Both the position numbers and the translations under genes were made by a program. Below are positions 5,815 to 10,210 of a DNA stretch of 10,210 bases, piece by piece (within the stretch, counting starts at the first letter, position 1; the number at the start of each line of letters is the position of its first letter). Source of the stretch: Dialister sp. (GTDB taxonomy: Bacteria > Bacillota > Negativicutes > Veillonellales > Dialisteraceae); contig JAIJLI010000045.1 in NCBI GenBank assembly GCA_022722495.1, forward strand, positions 1-10,210, given 5' to 3'. The notes beneath the pieces are model-generated. The model was given only the letters and a program-made list of their open reading frames with translations. It did no database searches and was not told the origin of the DNA.

Positions 5815-6309
5815 TTGTTTCGTTTACTGACACCCCATGATGGGGAAGAATATGCCGAACTGGTGCATGATGCCTATCAGGCGGATGGTGCACTGGGCAT
5901 TGATTTTGCAGCGGTGGATATGACGCGGGAAGAGCTGGCCCGGATTCTCGCCAAGCATCCCACCTATGGTCTTTTTATTCAGGGACGTCTTGTGAGTGCG
6001 ATGACGCTCAGGATGCCATGGGGGGAAAAGCCCGGCCCCTTCGGCCTGCCGCATATCGGCTGGGTATCAACGCGTCCCGAGGAGAAGAGAAAAGGATATA
6101 GCAAGCGCCTATTCCATCTTCTGGAAGAACAGGTCTTGCAGGAAGAGCTCAAAGTCCCCGCTGTGACACTGGGGACAGCGACTGAGCATCCCTGGCTGAT
6201 TTCCATGTATGAATCCTGGGGGTTTCATGTGATAGGGAAAAAGAAACTCGCGCATAATCACCACGAGACGACGTATTTGAAAAAAGAGTATGGAGCGGCT
6301 AGGGATTAG
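5815..6309 (+). CDS. GNAT-family N-acetyltransferase
   Basis: This 164-residue cytoplasmic enzyme probably transfers an acetyl group from acetyl-CoA to an amine. The core beta-strand IGWVSTRPEEKRKGYSKRLF (82-101) carries the acetyl-CoA pyrophosphate-binding pattern R-x-x-G-x-S, with KRKGYS at 91-96. A C-terminal MYESWGFHVIGKKKL stretch is typical of GNATs. Translation begins at TTG 5815: AAAGGA (5801-5806) is 8 nt upstream, and no ATG or GTG offers a better spacing. The 21-nt gap after the PrpD-family gene suggests an operon. The substrate cannot be read from sequence. Confidence 0.85.
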   Translation: MFRLLTPHDGEEYAELVHDAYQADGALGIDFAAVDMTREELARILAKHPTYGLFIQGRLVSAMTLRMPWGEKPGPFGLPHIGWVSTRPEEKRKGYSKRLFHLLEEQVLQEELKVPAVTLGTATEHPWLISMYESWGFHVIGKKKLAHNHHETTYLKKEYGAARD

Positions 6310-6345
6310 GGAAGCAGTGATTTATTCATTATCCGACTTGGCCCT

Positions 6346-6428
6346 TGTATTTTCATGCAAGGCGAGGAATAGGGGGCCTCACTAGCAAGCTATTCAAAGG
6401 GGATGATGAAGCATTGCATGAAAATACA
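6346..6428. repeat. 15-bp perfect inverted repeat with nested stem in the importer leader
   Basis: TGTATTTTCATGCAA (6346-6360) and TTGCATGAAAATACA (6414-6428) are perfectly complementary around a 53-nt loop. The loop holds a nested perfect 6-bp pair (GAATAG 6367-6372 with CTATTC 6390-6395) and an alternative GAGG/CCTC pair. There is no T-run after either arm on either strand, so it is not an ordinary terminator. A weak promoter-like pair (TTCATT 6325-6330, TATTTT 6348-6353, spacer 17) would place a start inside the 5' arm. It may be a leader RNA, a protein-binding site or a small palindromic mobile repeat. It matches no riboswitch class I recognise. Confidence 0.6.
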
Positions 6429-6432
6429 TGTC

Positions 6433-6467
6433 AAATCGGACCCTGCGATGGGATCAGCGTTTCCTTG
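6433..6467 (+). repeat. Short dispersed repeat, copy B
   Basis: Bases 6433-6464 match copy A (26-57) at 27 of 32 positions. The stretch sits between the 3' arm of the inverted repeat and the ribosome binding site of the second binding-protein gene, 49 nt upstream of its ATG. The matching position relative to a similar gene is what makes this more than a chance match. Confidence 0.5.
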
Positions 6468-6513
6468 AGAATAGGCATTCCGTTTGCCGTCGAATATCAT
6501 AAAGGAGAATATC

Positions 6514-7350
6514 ATGAAACTACATACTGTAATCAAAGCTGCAGCGGTAGCAGCAACAGCTATTTCGCTTGCTTTTCTCTCCGGGTGTGGAGATGAGAAG
6601 GCAGGTTCATCCCAGCAGGCGGTCGCCGGCGCGAAGACTTATGTTGTTGCGACTCGCGGGACGTCTCGTCCTTTCAGCTATGCCGATGACAATGGCAACC
6701 TGACAGGATTTGAACCCGAGCTGCTTCGAGCCATTGAGAAGAAGGATCCCTCTCTTCATTTTGAATTCAAATCCATGTCCGTTGATGCCGCTTTTGTTGC
6801 TATGGATGCCGGTCAGGTGGATCTCATTGCGAACCAGATGCGCCGTTCGCCTGCCAGAGAAGAAAAGTATCTCATCACGAATGAACCGAACAACTACTCT
6901 GTCCGCAAGCTGGTCGTGAAGAAGGATCGCGACGATATTCACAGCCTCGCAGATCTTGCGGGAAAGAAAGTCGCTGTGACCACAAATTCAGAATTCAAAG
7001 ACATGGTTGATAGCTTTAATGCAAAATCAGACAACAAGATCGAAGAAGTATTCACTGATAAAGGCTCCGCAGAAGTGCTGAATCTCATTGCAACCGGCCG
7101 CGTGGATGCGGGCGGGGAATATGCCTACATCACGGAAAGCGCAGTGAAAGATCGTGGTCTTCCTCTCAAAGTGGTCGGTGATACTCTCGCTGTCATCCCC
7201 ACGTATTATATTGTGAAAAAGGATGAGGCACATAAAGAGCTTATCACAAAACTGGATGCCGCGCTGAAAGCCCTTCGTGCTGACGGTACGCTGAAGGCGA
7301 TTTCTGAAAAGTATCTGGGGGACGACTACTCTCAGTCGCGGGAAAAATAA
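6514..7350 (+). CDS. Cystine-type amino-acid ABC transporter substrate-binding lipoprotein
   Basis: This 278-residue lipoprotein captures an amino acid outside the membrane for the two permeases encoded next. The signal peptide ends in lipobox LSGC with Cys25 lipidated. The family-3 binding fold begins at about residue 46 (TYVVATRGTSRPFSYADDNGNLTGFEPELL). The segment DAGQVDLIANQMRRSPAREEKY is most like cystine binders of the TcyJ/TcyK type, and the pairing with TcyL- and TcyM-like permeases supports that, but the ligand is inferred. The start at 6514 is set by AAAGGAGA (6501-6508). An upstream in-frame TTG at 6484 lacks a ribosome binding site and would spoil the signal peptide. The first permease gene follows after 13 nt. 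Confidence 0.92.
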   Translation: MKLHTVIKAAAVAATAISLAFLSGCGDEKAGSSQQAVAGAKTYVVATRGTSRPFSYADDNGNLTGFEPELLRAIEKKDPSLHFEFKSMSVDAAFVAMDAGQVDLIANQMRRSPAREEKYLITNEPNNYSVRKLVVKKDRDDIHSLADLAGKKVAVTTNSEFKDMVDSFNAKSDNKIEEVFTDKGSAEVLNLIATGRVDAGGEYAYITESAVKDRGLPLKVVGDTLAVIPTYYIVKKDEAHKELITKLDAALKALRADGTLKAISEKYLGDDYSQSREK

Positions 7351-7363
7351 AAGGGGATACACC

Positions 7364-8098
7364 ATGGGTAAATATTTTGATGTTTCCTATATGATTCACT
7401 CATTCCCCACTCTGGTCGGCTACGTACATGTGACACTTTTCATCACGCTGGTGGCCGCTCTCTTCGGCGTCATCCTTGGGTGCCTGATCGCAGTCGTGCG
7501 GCTGAATCGCGTCAAAATCATCAGCCAGCTTTTGACCGTCTATATTTCCTTTACCCGAGGAACTCCCTTTCTGGTTCAGCTTTTCCTCATCTACTTCGGT
7601 GCGCCGGAAATACTGAGTCACATGGGGATCTCCGTGAAAAATCTCCCGCCAATGCTCTTTGTACTTATCGTATTCACCTTGTACCTTGCGGCGTACAGCT
7701 CAGAAATCATGCGAAGCAGCATCAAGGCAGTTGGGAAGGGCGAAATGGAGGCTGCACTGACCTTGGGCATGACACCGCGGCAGGCCTATATACGGATCAT
7801 CCTGCCGGAAGCCTTCGGCCTTGCCGTCCCACCTCTCATCAATACGGTGCTCAGCGTTCTCAAGGGTACATCCCTCATTTTCAATGTCGGCATCGTAGAC
7901 ATCATGCGAAAAGCAGACCTGATGGGTGGCAATTCTCAGCGCTATCTGGAACTTTTCATCGACGTCGCCGTGATTTACGGACTCCTTGTCTTTGTCATTA
8001 CACAAGTGGGAAGAGTTCTCGAGCGACGTTACGACGTATCCTACAAAGGACAGACAGTGAAAGGAGTGGAAGAAGCCAATGTCTACCGGACTTATTGA
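7364..8098 (+). CDS. Amino-acid ABC transporter permease, TcyL-like
   Basis: This 244-residue integral membrane protein forms half of the importer channel. It has about five hydrophobic segments, beginning with VTLFITLVAALFGVILGCLIAVV. The conserved ISFTRGTPFLVQLFLIYFG stretch follows TM2, and a canonical EAA loop (EAALTLGMTPRQAYIRIILPEAF, near 128-150) docks on the ATPase. AAGGGGA sits upstream of the ATG. The gene's 3' end overlaps the next permease by 20 nt, consistent with translational coupling and a heterodimeric channel as in TcyL/TcyM. Confidence 0.92.
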   Translation: MGKYFDVSYMIHSFPTLVGYVHVTLFITLVAALFGVILGCLIAVVRLNRVKIISQLLTVYISFTRGTPFLVQLFLIYFGAPEILSHMGISVKNLPPMLFVLIVFTLYLAAYSSEIMRSSIKAVGKGEMEAALTLGMTPRQAYIRIILPEAFGLAVPPLINTVLSVLKGTSLIFNVGIVDIMRKADLMGGNSQRYLELFIDVAVIYGLLVFVITQVGRVLERRYDVSYKGQTVKGVEEANVYRTY

Positions 8099-8795
8099 TC
8101 CTCATTATGTGACAGGTACACTTTCGTATGTTTGGCCTTACCTGAAAGTAACACTTTCACTCACAGCCATTGCCGTTTTCTTTGGAAGCCTTATCGGGAT
8201 ATTTGGGGCGATTGGAGAAATCATGGGAGGACGGCTGACGCGGAAATTCATTCGTGCCTATGTCCTTGTCTGCCGCAGTTTGCCGAACCTTGTTCTGCTC
8301 TACCTTGTCTACTATGGGCTTCCCATTTTACTTTTGGCTATTCACCAGGAATGGGGAATTCACCTGCCTTATGAGCACATTTCTGCCTATTTTGTCGCGG
8401 CTATGGGACTTGCACTTCACACCGGTGCCTACCTCACGGAAATCTTTCGCGCTGCGATCCACTCTGTGAATGCAGGGCAGGTGGAAGCGGCCAAAACGCT
8501 CAACATGCCCTGGCCTGTCATTTTCCGCCGTGTCATTCTTCCGCAGGCCTCCGTCTTCGCGATACCGCTCTTTGCAAACCAGGTCCTGTCCACCATGAAA
8601 AGCACCAGCATCGTATTCATCATCACCGTCGTGGAAATCCTTGGGGCGGCGAAACTTTTCTGCGAAGGAAACTCCAGATACTTTGAAGCTTACATCGTCG
8701 TGGCTCTTCTTTATTGGGGCATGGGAACGATTCTGGAAATCGTGTTTCACCGGCTAGAGCTGCATATGGGGAGGTATACAGGTCGCACTGCATAA
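8079..8795 (+). CDS. Amino-acid ABC transporter permease, TcyM-like
   Basis: This 238-residue membrane protein is the second half of the channel. Hydrophobic segments include LKVTLSLTAIAVFFGSLIGIFG and VLVCRSLPNLVLLYLVYYGLP. The EAA loop reads EAAKTLNMPWPVIFRRVILPQA, so the usual glycine after the leucine (LGM) is asparagine here. The start lies within the end of the preceding gene. AAAGGAG at 8059-8065, or GGAAG closer in, can serve as ribosome binding site. A terminator follows 7 nt after the stop, and no ABC ATPase gene follows, which is unusual for this operon type. Confidence 0.91.
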   Translation: MSTGLIDPHYVTGTLSYVWPYLKVTLSLTAIAVFFGSLIGIFGAIGEIMGGRLTRKFIRAYVLVCRSLPNLVLLYLVYYGLPILLLAIHQEWGIHLPYEHISAYFVAAMGLALHTGAYLTEIFRAAIHSVNAGQVEAAKTLNMPWPVIFRRVILPQASVFAIPLFANQVLSTMKSTSIVFIITVVEILGAAKLFCEGNSRYFEAYIVVALLYWGMGTILEIVFHRLELHMGRYTGRTA

Positions 8796-8829
8796 AAAAA
8801 CGGCACATGCATGGGCATGTGCCATTTTT
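8794..8829. terminator. Bidirectional terminator between the importer operon and dgk
   Basis: GGCACATGC (8802-8810) and GCATGTGCC (8815-8823) form a perfect 9-bp stem with an ATGG loop. The stem is followed by ATTTTT on the plus strand and preceded by seven A residues (8794-8800), which give a T-run on the minus strand. It therefore serves both convergent transcription units. Confidence 0.92.
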
Positions 8830-8849
8830 CATAATCCGAGCGTTCTCTC

Positions 8850-9905
8850 TCACTTCTTTCTCTTCTCCCGTTCCTGCACTTCCCGTACGACTTCTTCAAT
8901 GGTCGTCCCCTTGATCGGTTCTTCCCCATTTTCTGCCCATGGGAAATGCATATGGGGGGCGACGCGTTCGAAGAAGTGGGGGAGATGCGTCGCATTGTCA
9001 TCCACGTGCTCGGGAACGAAGACGGGGAGACGGGAGGGGAGGATCTCAAGGTCGATCGGGAAATTCGGGCCCTTATCTCCGTCTACATTGGTCGAGAGGG
9101 TATCGTCTTCATTGATGGAGATATGCGCTTTTTTGATACCGACGACCGTGACGAAGTCGGGGCCCATCTGGAAACCGGCGAGGAGCTTTGGTGCCTGCCT
9201 GATGGCATTCAGCCAGGCGAAGTCGTGGAAGAGGCAGAGCTTGATGATGCCTTTATTGCGATCCTCCGGCGGGATGAGGTTGCGGAAGCTGCCGGCAGAG
9301 TCTGTCAGCATGGCAGCGATCAAAGGGGAAGAGACTTGAATAACAGTGCCATTTTCCTCTTCGATCTTGAAGTGGTAGGATCTCTGCTTGTTCAAGACCT
9401 GCATGCCTTTCATGAAGTAGGCGAGCGATCCGAAGAGGGTCTTTTCTTTGATGGAGACTTCGCTGACTGCTTCAGAAATGAGACCGGCGGCGACGACATT
9501 GATGAAGTAGCGGTCATTGATCTTGCCGACGTCGATCTTCGTCTTGACGGCATGCTCGAGCATACGGATGGCTCCCTGCGGGGAGCGCGGGATGTGGAGA
9601 GCGCGGGCGAGGTCATTGACTGTACCGAAAGGGATAAAACCGAAGGCGGAGTGACTTTCTACGGGTACCATGCCATTGATGACTTCATTGATCGTGCCAT
9701 CACCGCCCATACAGATGACGTCACGTCCTTTTTCTGCGGCGATGCGTGCAAATTCCGTGGCATCTCCGGCTTTTTCAGTCAGCTTGATCGTGATATTGTC
9801 ATAGCGCTTTGCCAGTGTCGTATGGAGGAGCGGGATATAGCGCGGGGCTCGTTCGCGTCCGGAGGTCGGATTGACGATGATGGTGCATCGTGTGGATTCT
9901 GTCAT
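8850..9905 (-). CDS. Diacylglycerol kinase family lipid kinase (YegS/DgkB type)
   Basis: This 351-residue cytoplasmic or membrane-associated kinase probably phosphorylates diacylglycerol or a related lipid with ATP, recycling it for phospholipid or teichoic-acid metabolism. The catalytic domain shows NPTSGR (12-17), the nucleotide-binding GGDGT (67-71) followed by INEV, and GTVNDLARAL (from 94), all hallmarks of the DAGK catalytic family. The second domain includes a DGDKGPNFPIDLEILP stretch, where the family norm is DGE. A charged tail of about 50 residues (ending QEREKRKK) extends past the core. The start at 9905 was chosen because AGGAGA lies 6-7 nt upstream on the minus strand. An in-frame ATG 14 codons earlier lacks such a site. 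The gene converges on the importer operon and appears monocistronic. The exact lipid substrate is not determined. Confidence 0.9.
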   Translation of the reverse strand: MTESTRCTIIVNPTSGRERAPRYIPLLHTTLAKRYDNITIKLTEKAGDATEFARIAAEKGRDVICMGGDGTINEVINGMVPVESHSAFGFIPFGTVNDLARALHIPRSPQGAIRMLEHAVKTKIDVGKINDRYFINVVAAGLISEAVSEVSIKEKTLFGSLAYFMKGMQVLNKQRSYHFKIEEENGTVIQVSSPLIAAMLTDSAGSFRNLIPPEDRNKGIIKLCLFHDFAWLNAIRQAPKLLAGFQMGPDFVTVVGIKKAHISINEDDTLSTNVDGDKGPNFPIDLEILPSRLPVFVPEHVDDNATHLPHFFERVAPHMHFPWAENGEEPIKGTTIEEVVREVQEREKRKK

Positions 9906-9909
9906 GGGT

Positions 9910-10034
9910 ATCTCCTGAAAAAAGTGTGGGGGATCCGGAGATGTCATGAGTAAGGGAATGGCAGTTCCGTTTTCCCATTGGCGGGAAGATCCTTTTTGAG
10001 GAAAGTGCCCTACATGGTCTACTCTGATCTCCGG
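9910..10034 (-). promoter_or_regulatory. dgk leader with alternative pairings at the ribosome binding site
   Basis: On the minus strand the ribosome binding site GGAGAT (9915 to 9910) is complementary to ATCTCC (9942 to 9937), with a 21-nt loop. The same ATCTCC, extended to ATCTCCGG (9942 to 9935), is also complementary to CCGGAGAT further upstream (10034 to 10027). The two pairings exclude each other, so the leader could act as a translational on/off switch. A GGGAA/TTCCC hairpin lies in between. This is inferred from base pairing alone; no ligand-binding core is recognised. Confidence 0.35.
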
Positions 10035-10067
10035 TCACATCGCTGTATGTTGAAACTTATATCCTAT

Positions 10068-10073
10068 ATTATA
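10068..10073 (-). promoter_or_regulatory. Candidate -10 box for dgk
   Basis: TATAAT reads on the minus strand from 10073 to 10068. The region about 17 nt upstream is T-rich but has no good -35 match. Use of this box would give a leader of roughly 155 nt, long enough to contain the alternative pairings described for 9910-10034. Confidence 0.45.
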
Positions 10074-10210
10074 GCGCAGATCGGCACACGAAAAAAGGCT
10101 CTCCCGCGCAATGGTAAGTGTCAAGTTTTCCTCGGTAATTCATTTGACTGTCGATAATTACTATCTCCGTGGCTTCGGTTTAATCAGTATTTCTGTATCG
10201 CTTTGGCAAG
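10074..10210. other. Right-end intergenic stretch with dispersed-repeat relative
   Basis: No coding region is supported here. Together with the dgk leader it makes up the gene-free stretch 9906-10210. Bases 10163-10197 end in TTTAATCAGTATTTCTGTA, resembling copy A at 42-60 with three substitutions. A 6-bp inverted repeat, GTAATT (10135-10140) and AATTAC (10156-10161), flanks a TTGACT at 10144-10149, which could be a -35, but no matching -10 follows. By analogy with copies A and B, this may be the upstream region of a rightward gene beyond the window. Confidence 0.4.

Noticed and set aside
8946..9953. 335-codon plus-strand open frame opposite dgk
   Set aside because: It is an antisense shadow of the lipid kinase. 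The minus-strand frame has clear catalytic motifs and a ribosome binding site; the plus frame has no recognisable domain.
10086..10105. Possible minus-strand terminator (T-run with GC-rich stretch)
   Set aside because: The GCGCGGGAGAGCC stretch before the T-run has no complementary arm upstream, so no hairpin forms.
1..10210. CRISPR array, insertion sequence, tRNA or rRNA gene
   Set aside because: No regularly spaced repeats, transposase-like frames, terminal inverted repeats with target duplications, or cloverleaf-forming sequences were seen.

Overview
The window is a low-to-mid GC bacterial chromosome segment of Firmicutes type. It has strong AGGAGG-like ribosome binding sites, TTGACA/TATAAT-type promoters, T-box leaders and lipoprotein-type ABC binding proteins. 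The protein styles and hairpin terminators fit a Negativicutes anaerobe such as the Dialister/Veillonella group. That placement is inference from general appearance, not from a database match.

Layout, left to right. (1) 1-1085: an orphan polar amino-acid ABC transporter lipoprotein behind an 18-bp palindrome that resembles an ArgR site, closed by a very strong hairpin. (2) 1100-2502: a monocistronic diaminopimelate decarboxylase gene (lysA) with its own extended -10 promoter and a 13-bp hairpin terminator. (3) 2561-3159: a consensus promoter followed by two complete T-box riboswitches in tandem. Both read as cysteine-specific (UGC specifier and a UGGA bulge that matches the U73 discriminator of tRNA-Cys), and each has its own terminator. 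(4) 3200-4324: the gene they control, a Xi-class glutathione S-transferase / glutathionyl-hydroquinone reductase homologue. (5) 4325-6309: a structured intergenic region, then an MmgE/PrpD-family gene and a TTG-started GNAT acetyltransferase 21 nt apart. (6) 6310-8795: a leader with a 15-bp perfect inverted repeat, then a three-gene cystine-type ABC importer (binding lipoprotein plus two permeases) with no ATPase gene. (7) 8802-8829: a bidirectional terminator shared with the converging gene on the minus strand. (8) 8850-10210: a YegS/DgkB-type diacylglycerol kinase on the minus strand, with a leader that can form two mutually exclusive pairings around its ribosome binding site.

The functional theme is amino-acid and sulfur/thiol supply. 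The two T-boxes should switch on the glutathione-transferase-like protein only when tRNA-Cys is uncharged, which suggests a role in recovering or protecting thiols during cysteine shortage. A cystine-type importer lies three genes downstream. The most unusual item is the duplicated cysteine T-box in front of a glutathione-transferase-like gene. Second-tier items are the unexplained leader of the importer operon, a family of short dispersed repeats upstream of several genes, and the possible translational switch of the lipid kinase.
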